Assembly: GCA_944321345.1 (NCBI GenBank)
Contig: CALUKY010000020.1
Location: 1 to 45,050 of the forward strand
Source of the DNA: an uncultured Paraprevotella sp.
GTDB lineage: Bacteria > Bacteroidota > Bacteroidia > Bacteroidales > Bacteroidaceae
DNA length: 45,050 nt
Direction of reading: 5' to 3'
In this document: positions 10,520 through 18,398 of the stretch, one piece after another
Position numbering within the stretch: the first letter of the stretch is position 1
Layout of the letters: each line of letters begins with the position of its first letter
Position numbers and translations under genes: made by a program
The notes under the pieces: model-generated
Databases searched by the model: none
What the model saw: the letters and a program-made list of their open reading frames with translations, nothing else
What the model was told of the DNA's origin: nothing

Positions 10520-10690
10520 TCCTTGATATCTAGTGGGCCTGCCTTTATCAGGCATACCTCGTTTATTTCTTTTCCAGACGGGCCTTATGATGTATCACCC
10601 TGATGCCCCTCTCTTCGTGCCGGAGCACAGCACTACGCCATTTCACGGTCCTGACGTACAGACCTGTTTTGTTGCTTGGCAACATGATTT
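10520..10690 (-). other. GC-rich intergenic element, candidate structured RNA or leader
   Basis: This stretch lies between the hairpin after the main pilin and the anchor gene. It is clearly richer in G and C than other intergenic DNA here. On the minus strand it has several small dyads, including GCCTGATAAAGGC, GTTGCCAAGCAAC and a six-base complement, ATCAGG with CCTGAT, spaced about 60 bases apart. Two very short reading frames exist (14 and roughly 30 codons), with no sign that they are genes. It may be a regulatory leader of the anchor gene, a dispersed repeat, or a remnant of a mobile element. I recognise none of these with certainty. Confidence 0.35.
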
Positions 10691-10697
10691 GAAAAAT

Positions 10698-10726
10698 GTG
10701 TGCGGCCGGCCACTCCGGCCACACAC
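10698..10726 (-). terminator. Intra-operon terminator or attenuator after the main fimbrillin
   Basis: A 12-bp GC-rich stem (10698-10709 with 10715-10726, one G-T pair) closes a 5-base loop. On the minus strand it is followed by ATTTTT. It lies 24 bases past the fimbrillin stop and inside the operon, so it should cut transcription of the anchor and tip genes relative to the pilin or protect the pilin mRNA end. Confidence 0.75.
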
Positions 10727-10749
10727 GACTGATTTACAAAGTATCTGAA

Positions 10750-12504
10750 TTACAAATCAACACTCTGACTGCGCTTGGCCCAAGAAAGAACATTGATCTT
10801 CACGGAAATATAAGCATCCTTCTTATCTACCGGGTTATCCGTTACTTCTACGACATTCGGATCACCCAGACTCTTCACACTGTTTACCGTAATATCATAC
10901 CAGTTATTACGCAACATGCCATAACGTCCTAAATAATCACTCGGATTGCTTCCATAAACAGTGTTTCCTGTCTGGTCATCCTCAGTCCAAGGAGTCTGCT
11001 CGTCTCCAAAGTGCTTCACATATACAGGATAATATGACATTCCGTTGGCATAATATTCCAACTTGATGTGATTATTGGCAAGAGTGGCGGCATCGGCAGG
11101 ATATGCTGCGGCACCAGTTTTCAACTTACCCTGTCCTCTAGCATTTAAAACAATGGTTTTAATAGTGCGTTTTCCAGCTGCTTTGTCTGTAAATGTAACG
11201 TCAAAATCTGTTTCCGACGAAAGGGTTTCCCCTGATTTTACATTATTCTTGGCCCAATTATTAAATGTCACATCCAGAAGCAGACGGGCTGCAGCTTCTT
11301 TTTTCACGTTTGCTTCAGTCCAAATAGCACTGCGGTCTCCGTCTACTGTATAAAAAGAAGTTCCGTTATTGAATTTAGCCTTGACGATAACACGGGTCAG
11401 GTTCTCTTCGGTCATATTTGCCAGATCCGTGGTATTCTCAAAACAATAGTCCGCAGTCGTTCCGTCTGCAGGCTTGACCGTTGGCAAAGTAGCGGCAGCG
11501 CCACCAACCGTGGTCAGACCGGTTTCGGTTAATGTTCCGGAATAATTATAATCATCACCCCAGTATACTCTATACATCAAAGCAGAAGGGGCAGAGGTGA
11601 TGGATGTATTACCGATAAAACGATAATCAGAACTTCCGGCACCCAGTTTGGAAGAGCTATAAAGCTTCCATGTATTAAAGTCGGCTACATCACGCACCAG
11701 TTTGTTTGTCTTGTTGGTATTATCCAAAGCCCATCCTTCAAGAGTATAATTCAAACCAGACCCGTTCGTTACCGTTCCCAAAGAAGAAGAACCTTTTACA
11801 GTCACTTTAGCCTCTGCTCTTTCTACATAAATTACAGCAGCCGGACTGGCATCCGCCTCTCCTTTTGTTTTCTTGATCTTATCGGCATCAATCTCTGTCA
11901 GTGGTCCGACAACCTTGGCGCCCGACGGTTGGGCAGAACCTCCAGGAACATCTGACATAATCGCGTTGGACATCAGCCAACCTGCTGTATGCCAGCTGTA
12001 GTTGGTTCCTATTGCAGCCTTAACCGCATCATTCAATTCTGCAAGATTTTTACCGGTAACATCTGTTCTTCCTACCTTCAAAACACCATTATCTACAGCC
12101 AGGACTCCATTGTGATTCAACACGACCTATGCCTTGATATCAGGATCAACACCAGATATCCGGTTGATTTCCTGAGTAATTTTAGCCGTTGTGGTCACAT
12201 TGTCAGTAGGTGTACCTTCGGGCGAGAAATTCAGATTCATGCCATAAGCACTGTTTACAACGCCATCGACAAACAGAATCAGGGTAGCATTCTTTACTTC
12301 ATACTCGGCCGGTGTACCATCGTCGTAGTTTTCATTGGCACGTGTACTCGGTTGTGTCGGAAGTTGGATAGCCAGGCTTACAAACCCTTTTCCGTTTTCA
12401 TTCCATTCGATCCCCTGATCGCCGTCTGTCACACCAGCCTCGTTAGAACAAGCGCCCAGCATCAGCGCAGCCAGTGCACAAGAAAATAAACTAATCTTCT
12501 TCAT
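10750..12504 (-). pseudogene. Main Mfa1/FimA-type fimbrillin, interrupted by an in-frame TAG
   Basis: One continuous reading frame of 585 codons is broken only by TAG at codon 126 (12127-12129). The first 125 residues hold a lipoprotein signal (LMLGAC, cysteine 19), an Arg-containing trimming segment (PSTRANEN) and the start of a FimA-type N-terminal domain. After the TAG the same frame continues with VVLNHNGVLAVDN and runs to a typical fimbrillin C-terminus (RNNWYDITVNSVKSLG, then INVLSWAKRSQSVDL). No other lesion is visible. The downstream part has an in-frame GTG at 12123 but no signal peptide, so on its own it would not reach the surface. By position (after the DUF3868 protein, before the Mfa2 anchor) it is the main pilin. 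A recent nonsense mutation, a sequence error, or readthrough of TAG are all possible; a single base change from a Tyr, Leu or Trp codon would explain it. Confidence 0.85.
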
Positions 12505-12540
12505 ATTGTTAAAAAATTAATAATTAAAATATCTATTCCA

Positions 12541-13959
12541 TTAATTCAGAATCTGCAAGTTCTTTTCGGCATCCATCTCTCCTCCGGCCTTTGCCCGATT
12601 CAAAAAGTCACGGGCTTTCTGATAGTCTCCCTGCAAAATAGCCAGCACTCCTTTGGCATGCAACACCTGAGGAGAATCTCCCGCCTTATCCAGGTATCTG
12701 CCGGCGGCGTCCAGATTACCCTGCTCCATCTGGGAACAGGCCGCATTGATATTGGCCGTTTCATCGTCAGGAAACATTCTTACCGCGATTTCCATCACTT
12801 CATTAAACTCCTGGCTTCCCGGTTCATAAGTCTGTGCCACCAGAAACATCTCTTCCAAAGAAAGTTGCTGCGGTTTCGTTTTCAATATTTCCTTGGCCTC
12901 CTCAACCGAGAAGGGACGCACCCGATAAGTCACGACATAATCGGAATGACGAAGAGCCGGATACCAGTTGGCCAACATCATCCGGTATTCTTCCGGATAT
13001 GTGGACTTGAGACGCCATTCTTTAGGATCCGGTTCCAAACTGTTGTCATCTATAATCTTCAGGATTTCGGTTTTATGGTTCAATCCGCTTTCTGTCACAT
13101 AATGGCGCAGCCCGTCCCAGTCCTCAGGAGTGAAATCAACAGTAAAGAGGCGGTCATCCAGATTCAGCAACTGGCGCACATAATCCTTAAGCGTACGTGC
13201 ACGGTTCTCTGCCAGATAGGCGTTGTGCTCATACGGTGACTCGGGCGAAGCAAAACCATGAATACGGATACCGGTAATACTGGTATTCTTATCTTCCTTG
13301 ACCAGATTGATCGTCTGAATGATTTTACTCAACTCACGCGGATTGTTCCGGTAATCCGGATACAAAGTGATCTGATCCACCGGGAAATCAATAAATGCGC
13401 GTCCCTCTTCCTGACGTTCTTTCTGAGCCTCAGCATGAGGACGGAGATAAGGCATGTAAGGAGTGCGCAACTGATGAATCAGAGAAACATTCTGGTTCAG
13501 CACATCTCCACAACCGCAATAATCCTCTATCAGTTCTACATCAGAATTTTTCATCCAGTCCATATAAGGAACCACGGCCTCATAATGCAGGGTTTGCGCT
13601 GTATGGTTCTTACGACGGAAGGCTATCGTCTGATCGGGAAAATTCTTATAGCCACTTCGTCGATACGAGATATCCTGTTTACGACTGTTCAGCACAATCT
13701 GAGGCAGCTCCACATTGTTCTCGTTATTCCTGTCGCGCAACAACACGGTAAACACATAACGGCCGTTTGAGGGCAATTCCAAGGAATCGAGTTGAAGATC
13801 CACACGGAATACCAGATTATTATCCGTATGTTCCACCACTTTCTGTTTCAGTCTGATTGATTTTCCGGCCAAATAGGAAACCGGCTCCTGCTGTGCCGCA
13901 ACATTCATCACAAAAAGGAAAGCCAGACTAAAAATACTTATACACTTGTTCATAACCAT
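12541..13959 (-). CDS. DUF3868 / OmpA-like / TPR protein of the fimbrial operon
   Basis: This 472-residue protein has a signal peptide (about 1-22, ending near VAAQQ). Next comes a DUF3868-type beta domain (about 25-150, with YVFTVLLRDR). An OmpA-like peptidoglycan-binding domain follows (about 190-280) with HGFASPESPYEHN and LAENRARTLKDYV. The C-terminal 100 residues look like tetratricopeptide helices (GNLDAAGRYLDKA, GDYQKARDFLNRA). Proteins of this build commonly precede FimA/Mfa pilin genes in Bacteroidales. It lies 12 bases after the DUF3575 gene and 36 bases before the fimbrillin. I infer that it ties the assembly apparatus to the cell wall. The first ATG is at 13959; a second, at 13953, is equally plausible. 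Confidence 0.85.
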   Translation of the reverse strand: MVMNKCISIFSLAFLFVMNVAAQQEPVSYLAGKSIRLKQKVVEHTDNNLVFRVDLQLDSLELPSNGRYVFTVLLRDRNNENNVELPQIVLNSRKQDISYRRSGYKNFPDQTIAFRRKNHTAQTLHYEAVVPYMDWMKNSDVELIEDYCGCGDVLNQNVSLIHQLRTPYMPYLRPHAEAQKERQEEGRAFIDFPVDQITLYPDYRNNPRELSKIIQTINLVKEDKNTSITGIRIHGFASPESPYEHNAYLAENRARTLKDYVRQLLNLDDRLFTVDFTPEDWDGLRHYVTESGLNHKTEILKIIDDNSLEPDPKEWRLKSTYPEEYRMMLANWYPALRHSDYVVTYRVRPFSVEEAKEILKTKPQQLSLEEMFLVAQTYEPGSQEFNEVMEIAVRMFPDDETANINAACSQMEQGNLDAAGRYLDKAGDSPQVLHAKGVLAILQGDYQKARDFLNRAKAGGEMDAEKNLQILN

Positions 13960-13971
13960 GTCGTATTAATA

Positions 13972-14580
13972 TTAGAAAATGTACAGGAAACTCAATGCAG
14001 CCTTGGTCGGACCAAAATAATGAGCATGCGAGGTCTTTATTCTCTCTCCGCATTCACCGCATTTGAACTTTTCATACTGGATATAATCATATCCAAGGCC
14101 TAAAGAGGCTTCAAAGTTCCAATGCCGGGAAATCATCCACTGATAACCGAAACTGACACCGCCTCCGGCATACCATCCTTCGTAACGGTGTTCCTTCAAG
14201 TCTTTCAGCATATTAAAGGGAAGTTCTACATGACCGGCATTAAATTCTCCGCCCATAAGATGGGCACCGATAAACCAACCATTAAAACTCTCACAAAACC
14301 AATAGCGGTATTCCGGTTGCAAGACCCAATGCCGGATGGTTTTTCCTCCTGTAGACTTCCAGGGGTTCAAACCATAAAACAACTGTACAGAATGCTTGCG
14401 GCCCAATGAAGCTTCTATCCCCAGGTTTGGAGTGGTTGTACTCCAATACAAAAGATTGGTTTTCAATGCCACATTTTGAGAAAATGCATGAACAGACATC
14501 CCCCAACACAGAAGGACGAACATTAAGACACGTCCAGGCAGTTTGTTTTTTTTCCTGTTTTCCTTCATATTTCTATTCAT
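13972..14580 (-). CDS. DUF3575 outer-membrane protein, first gene of fimbrial operon 1
   Basis: This 202-residue protein has a signal peptide ending near AFSQ, and the DUF3575 pattern begins just after it: VALKTNLLYW followed by TPNLGIEASLG. Later come QPEYRYWF and a final FLYIF strand, consistent with a small outer-membrane beta-barrel. A CGECGE pair of cysteines near residue 175 is unusual and could form a loop disulphide. It heads the operon, 12 bases before the DUF3868/OmpA gene, an arrangement common in Bacteroidales fimbrial loci. Its molecular function is unknown. An in-frame ATG at 14568 is an alternative start. Confidence 0.85.
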   Translation of the reverse strand: MNRNMKENRKKNKLPGRVLMFVLLCWGMSVHAFSQNVALKTNLLYWSTTTPNLGIEASLGRKHSVQLFYGLNPWKSTGGKTIRHWVLQPEYRYWFCESFNGWFIGAHLMGGEFNAGHVELPFNMLKDLKEHRYEGWYAGGGVSFGYQWMISRHWNFEASLGLGYDYIQYEKFKCGECGERIKTSHAHYFGPTKAALSFLYIF

Positions 14581-15159
14581 ATTTTATTCTTTTTATAAGC
14601 TTATTCAGCCTATGGATTCAAGGATCTGGCCGACAAACGTTCACAGGTTAATCAGCACAATCCAATATTTGCTCCATTCAGTATTCATTACATTATAATA
14701 TACCCGTTCACATCAGGCAACAGAAAGAAAAAGCATATAGTTATCCTACAAGGAGGAAACAAGTCTTCCAGCAAGAACAATAGATTGCTCTTCAGTATTC
14801 TCAGAAGCAAGCAAACAAAAACAGTAAATAAAAAATCTAAAGAACAAAAACGTGTATTCCTACATAACTTAATACACCTACGTATTCCAATAGTACGGAT
14901 CTTTTTACGCACCAACAATGCCGCAGTAATAATGATTTTATTACAGTTCTCAATATAAGACAACGATTAACAACTGCATGCATAATTATATAAACATTTT
15001 TAATATTAGAAACGAAACTAAAACCAACCTTGATATATAATTAAATGACTATCATTTTCAACGGACAAAATTACAAATAAAAAACAGTTCAAGAAAAATT
15101 TACCAATGCTTTTTATCTGGAATGTCAAAATATTAACTTTTCAGAGTTTTCAGGATCAG
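14581..15159. other. Long AT-rich intergenic region upstream of fimbrial operon 1
   Basis: About 580 bases hold no gene I would support. A 91-codon frame on the minus strand (14688-14963) has a composition typical of chance AT-rich DNA. The best promoter match is far from the operon start (15066-15073), which would give a leader near 480 bases. A weaker match, AACGTTTG, lies at 14634-14641. The decamer TTCAGTATTC occurs twice (near 14678 and 14791). I found no flanking inverted repeat that would mark an invertible promoter. Confidence 0.5.
15066..15073 (-). promoter_or_regulatory. Candidate -7 promoter element for fimbrial operon 1
   Basis: On the minus strand these bases read TAATTTTG, a perfect match to the Bacteroidota -7 consensus TAnnTTTG. 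The -33 side is weak: only a TTG at 15090-15092, with 16 bases between. Transcription would run toward the DUF3575 gene through a long leader. Confidence 0.4.
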
Positions 15160-15181
15160 ATGTTGCATAAATGTTGCATAA
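15160..15181. repeat. Tandem 11-bp direct repeat
   Basis: The unit ATGTTGCATAA occurs twice back to back (15160-15170 and 15171-15181), directly beside the rseP terminator. It may be a protein-binding site or the trace of a small duplication or recombination. Nothing nearby decides between these. Confidence 0.6.
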
Positions 15182-15184
15182 AAA

Positions 15185-15229
15185 AGATCCATGTAGCGCA
15201 TCAGAAAACACTTTACGCTACATGGATCT
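15185..15229 (-). terminator. Rho-independent terminator after rseP
   Basis: A perfect 14-bp stem (15185-15198 with 15216-15229) encloses a 17-base loop. On the minus strand it is followed by TTTTT. It lies 29 bases past the rseP stop and ends the tsaB-to-rseP operon. Confidence 0.9.
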
Positions 15230-15258
15230 CAAGATTTCGGGAGTCTTTCTCCCCTATC

Positions 15259-16659
15259 TTATAACAGGAACTTCACAATATCATTATAACAGGCCAGAAG
15301 CATCAGTCCCATCAACAGGGCCAGACCCACCATCTGGGCACGCTCCATAAACTTCTGACTAGGCGGACGGCGCATGATCATCTCGGCTATCAGGAAGAGT
15401 ACATGACCACCATCCAATGCCGGAATCGGCAGGATATTCATCACCGCAAGCATCAGGCTCAAAAATGCGGTGATTTCCCAAAAACTCTGCCAGTCCCAGG
15501 TGGCCGGGAAGATGCTTCCGATCGTACCGAAGCTACCCACATTCTTAACACCTTCGGAAGTAAACATATACTTCAAATCGCTTACATAACCCGAAAGAAC
15601 GGTCAGTCCGTGAGAAATTCCGGCCGGGAAACTCTCCCAGAATCCATAATCATTATGAGCCAGAGCACAGTAATCAAAAAGACTCTTCTTGACAATGCCC
15701 AACATATAGTCTTTAGAAAGCTGCAAGGTTACGGTATCGGCCACCGCAGATCCCTCAGACAGGAACACCACCTGCATCTGACGCAAACGGGCACTGTCGG
15801 CAGGAGTACATCCGGCGGCCAGCACATCAGACTTCTTGGCCATCAGATAGTCAAAATCGCTCCAGGTAGTTACCGCAGATCCGTCTACGGAAAGAATCCG
15901 GTCGCCCTTTTGAATTCCAGCCTGAGCGGCCGGCAAACCGGGCAATACGGAGTCAATCACCGAAGGGACAACCGGAGCCATAAACGGCGGCTGCTCCTTG
16001 AGCATCTTCAACAGATCCAGCTCTTCGGTAAGCTGAATATCCAGCGTGCGGCCGTCGCGCTCCACCGTAATCACCTGCGACTCGGTCAGCGTGCGATATA
16101 CATTGGCATCCCAGCGCTCAAACGGCACGCCGTCGGCAGCCAGCAAACGGTCACCGTCGCGGAAGCCCAGCTTCTCAGCCTGCTCATTGAACTGAAACCC
16201 CTGGGTGATATTCTTCATCGGAAGATATTCCTCACCCCAGGCAAAAAGCACCATGGAATAGATAAACAGCGCCAACAGGAAGTTGACCAGCACACCGCCG
16301 ATCATGATAAAAAGGCGCTGCCAGGCCGGTTTGGCACGAAACTCCCAAGGCTGTACCGGCTGTTTCATCTGCTCGGTATCCATACTCTCGTCAATCATAC
16401 CGGCAATCTTGACATAACCGCCAAAAGGCAGCCATCCCACTCCATATTCCGTTTCGTTCTTCTTCAGTTTCGGAAAGATGCGTGTAATCCATTTATCCTT
16501 CGTACTGAACAGATGGAAATAAGGATCAAAAAACAAATAGAACTTCTCCACCTTCACCTTAAAAAGCTTAGAGAAGAAGAAATGCCCTCCCTCATGCAGA
16601 ATAACCAGAATCGACAACGACAGGATCAGCTGAAGGGCCTTAATTAACGCAGTGTCCAT
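15259..16659 (-). CDS. rseP: RseP-type site-2 intramembrane zinc metalloprotease
   Basis: This 466-residue M50 protease has the zinc site HEGGH at residues 22-26 in the first membrane helix. The third-ligand region NILPIPALDGGH lies in a late membrane helix. Two periplasmic PDZ-like stretches are visible, the second containing AGIQKGDRILSVDG. At least four hydrophobic segments fit the four-helix RseP topology, and the length is typical. RseP cleaves membrane anti-sigma factors after a site-1 cut and removes remnant signal peptides in the inner membrane. It starts 49 bases after dxr and is the last gene before a strong terminator. In Bacteroidota its substrates are not well defined, so the target is left open. 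Confidence 0.95.
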   Translation of the reverse strand: MDTALIKALQLILSLSILVILHEGGHFFFSKLFKVKVEKFYLFFDPYFHLFSTKDKWITRIFPKLKKNETEYGVGWLPFGGYVKIAGMIDESMDTEQMKQPVQPWEFRAKPAWQRLFIMIGGVLVNFLLALFIYSMVLFAWGEEYLPMKNITQGFQFNEQAEKLGFRDGDRLLAADGVPFERWDANVYRTLTESQVITVERDGRTLDIQLTEELDLLKMLKEQPPFMAPVVPSVIDSVLPGLPAAQAGIQKGDRILSVDGSAVTTWSDFDYLMAKKSDVLAAGCTPADSARLRQMQVVFLSEGSAVADTVTLQLSKDYMLGIVKKSLFDYCALAHNDYGFWESFPAGISHGLTVLSGYVSDLKYMFTSEGVKNVGSFGTIGSIFPATWDWQSFWEITAFLSLMLAVMNILPIPALDGGHVLFLIAEMIMRRPPSQKFMERAQMVGLALLMGLMLLACYNDIVKFLL

Positions 16660-16708
16660 AAATCTTTTTTATATATAATAGGTATAAATAGTTCAACAAA
16701 CGGAAAAC

Positions 16709-17863
16709 TTACAGCCATCCGCTTACCAGCGCACGGGTTTCGGCATCGGTCTGCAAATAATCATCCAAGGTAGGATCGGAAATGTAAGGCATCTGACTCA
16801 TGGCCTTTTCCATCAGATCGCTCATCTGCAGGAAACCTACACGGTCTTCCAGAAAAGCACGGTTCACCACTTCATTGGCCGCATTCAGAATACAGGGCAT
16901 ATTCCCTCCACGACGCATGGCCTCGAAAGCCAGTGCCAGATTGCGGAAGCGCTCCGTATCCGGACGTTCGAAAGTAAGCGGTGATGCCAGACAAAAGTCC
17001 AGACGGTCGAACGAGCTGTTCAAGCGCTCGGGATAAGAAAAGGCCAACTGAATGGGCACCCGCATATCAGGCACTCCCAACTGGGCCTTCACAGCCCCGT
17101 CGGCAAACTGTACAGCACTATGCACCACCGACTGAGGATGTACCACCACTTCTATCTGTTCGGGAGTAAGATCAAACAGCCATTTGGCTTCGATCACCTC
17201 GAAACCCTTATTCATCATCGAAGCGGAATCAATGGTTATCTTGGCTCCCATATCCCAATTAGGATGCTTCAGAGCCTGCTCCTTGGTAACATGCTGCAAC
17301 TGTTCCCGGGTAAAGGTGCGGAACGGACCGCCCGAAGCCGTCAGAATAATCTTTTCGATCGGGCTATGCTCTCCCATCAGACACTGAAAGATCGCAGAGT
17401 GCTCCGAATCCACCGGAATAATGGCGGCACGATGACGCAGCGCCAGTTCCGTAATGAGCGCTCCGGCCACAACCAGAGTTTCCTTATTGGCCAGCGCAAT
17501 GGTCTTATGGGCCTCAATGGCGCTGATCGTCGGACGCAAACCGGCAAAACCCACCATGGCGGTGAGCACGATGTCGATGGCCTGCTCACGCACTACCTGG
17601 CAGATGGCATCGGCTCCGGCATAGACCTTGATCGGCAGGTCGGACAGCGCCTCCTGTACCTGCGCATATTTGGCTTCATTGGCCACCACCACCGTCTCCG
17701 GACGAAACTCACGGGCCTGCCGGATCAGCAGATCGGCATTATTATTGGCGGTCAGCACATAAGCCTCATAAAGATCGGCATGCTCCCGGATCACCTCCAG
17801 CGCCTGAGTTCCTATGGAACCGGTGGATCCCAACAAAGCGATTTTCTTTTTCTTATTCTCCAT
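16709..17863 (-). CDS. dxr: 1-deoxy-D-xylulose 5-phosphate reductoisomerase
   Basis: This is the second enzyme of the MEP isoprenoid pathway, converting DXP to MEP with NADPH. The NADPH loop IALLGSTGSIG is at the N-terminus. The metal- and substrate-binding stretches VDSEHSAIFQC and LTASGGPFR are present, as is the catalytic-loop area with NPNWDMG-type residues (HPNWDMGAKITIDSA). From the ATG at 17863 it has 384 residues, the usual family size. I chose that start because it opens just before KKKKIALLG and overlaps the rimM end by only 11 bases. Frame continues upstream with another ATG at 17878. A second MEP pathway gene, ispF, is elsewhere in this window. Confidence 0.95.
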   Translation of the reverse strand: MENKKKKIALLGSTGSIGTQALEVIREHADLYEAYVLTANNNADLLIRQAREFRPETVVVANEAKYAQVQEALSDLPIKVYAGADAICQVVREQAIDIVLTAMVGFAGLRPTISAIEAHKTIALANKETLVVAGALITELALRHRAAIIPVDSEHSAIFQCLMGEHSPIEKIILTASGGPFRTFTREQLQHVTKEQALKHPNWDMGAKITIDSASMMNKGFEVIEAKWLFDLTPEQIEVVVHPQSVVHSAVQFADGAVKAQLGVPDMRVPIQLAFSYPERLNSSFDRLDFCLASPLTFERPDTERFRNLALAFEAMRRGGNMPCILNAANEVVNRAFLEDRVGFLQMSDLMEKAMSQMPYISDPTLDDYLQTDAETRALVSGWL

Positions 17864-18398
17864 CAAAATCTGTTTCATATAGGTTAGACAATCCGTCGGG
17901 CAGACATACATAGATCATATTTCCGTTATGATCTATATCCCGGATAAACTCCTCATGGGCCGGCACTAGAAAATAACGCCCGTCGGGACGCTTGATCTCA
18001 AAAAGTACATTCACCGTAGATTCGTCTACCGATTCGATATGCCCCAGATAACCCGACTGTTCATCCGTTACCCCAAAGCCGACAAAATAACTCCAGGAAT
18101 AAATCTGGTCTTCGACTTCCTCAGCCAATGCCTTCGGAAAGAATACCTCTACCCCCATCATCTTGCGGGCTTCGTCCTCGGTATCGATATCCTCAAACTT
18201 GACCAAGGCCGTAGAACGGCTCTTGAAGCGGTACTCCTCCAGGAAGAAGGGCACCAGAATGCCGTCCATGCGACAGATCAGATACTCCGTGTCTACCCGA
18301 TCAAAAATATCATCGGTAAAACTCAGACAGAGTTCACCACTCACGCCATGAGTCTTTGTCAGCACTCCGATTTTGTAAACTTCATTTTCGCGTATCAT
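17853..18398 (-). CDS. rimM: 16S rRNA processing protein RimM
   Basis: This 181-residue protein has the N-terminal RimM barrel, with KIGVLTKTHGVSGELCLSF, followed by a PRC-barrel-like C-terminal domain with YFVGFGV and YFLVPAHEEFI. RimM helps mature the head of the 30S subunit by binding ribosomal protein S19. Its ATG shares one base with the murA stop (18398), and its end overlaps dxr, so the genes are translationally coupled. Length is normal and no anomaly is seen. Confidence 0.93.
   Translation of the reverse strand: MIRENEVYKIGVLTKTHGVSGELCLSFTDDIFDRVDTEYLICRMDGILVPFFLEEYRFKSRSTALVKFEDIDTEDEARKMMGVEVFFPKALAEEVEDQIYSWSYFVGFGVTDEQSGYLGHIESVDESTVNVLFEIKRPDGRYFLVPAHEEFIRDIDHNGNMIYVCLPDGLSNLYETDFDGE

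Noticed and set aside
12121-12123. GTG start for an independent second gene after the TAG
   Set aside because: The downstream part lacks a signal peptide and begins in the middle of a fimbrillin domain, so one interrupted gene explains it better.
14688-14963. A 91-codon open frame on the minus strand upstream of fimbrial operon 1
   Set aside because: It lies in AT-rich DNA, has no family resemblance and a chance-like composition of Ile, Leu, Phe, Cys and Arg, and has no clear start context.
14581-15159. Invertible promoter controlling fimbrial operon 1
   Set aside because: No matching inverted repeats flank the candidate promoter; only short direct repeats were found.
15403-16647. A 414-codon frame antisense to rseP
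   Set aside because: It is a shadow of the rseP codons, rich in His, Arg and Gln, as expected from reading a real gene backwards, and rseP is certain.
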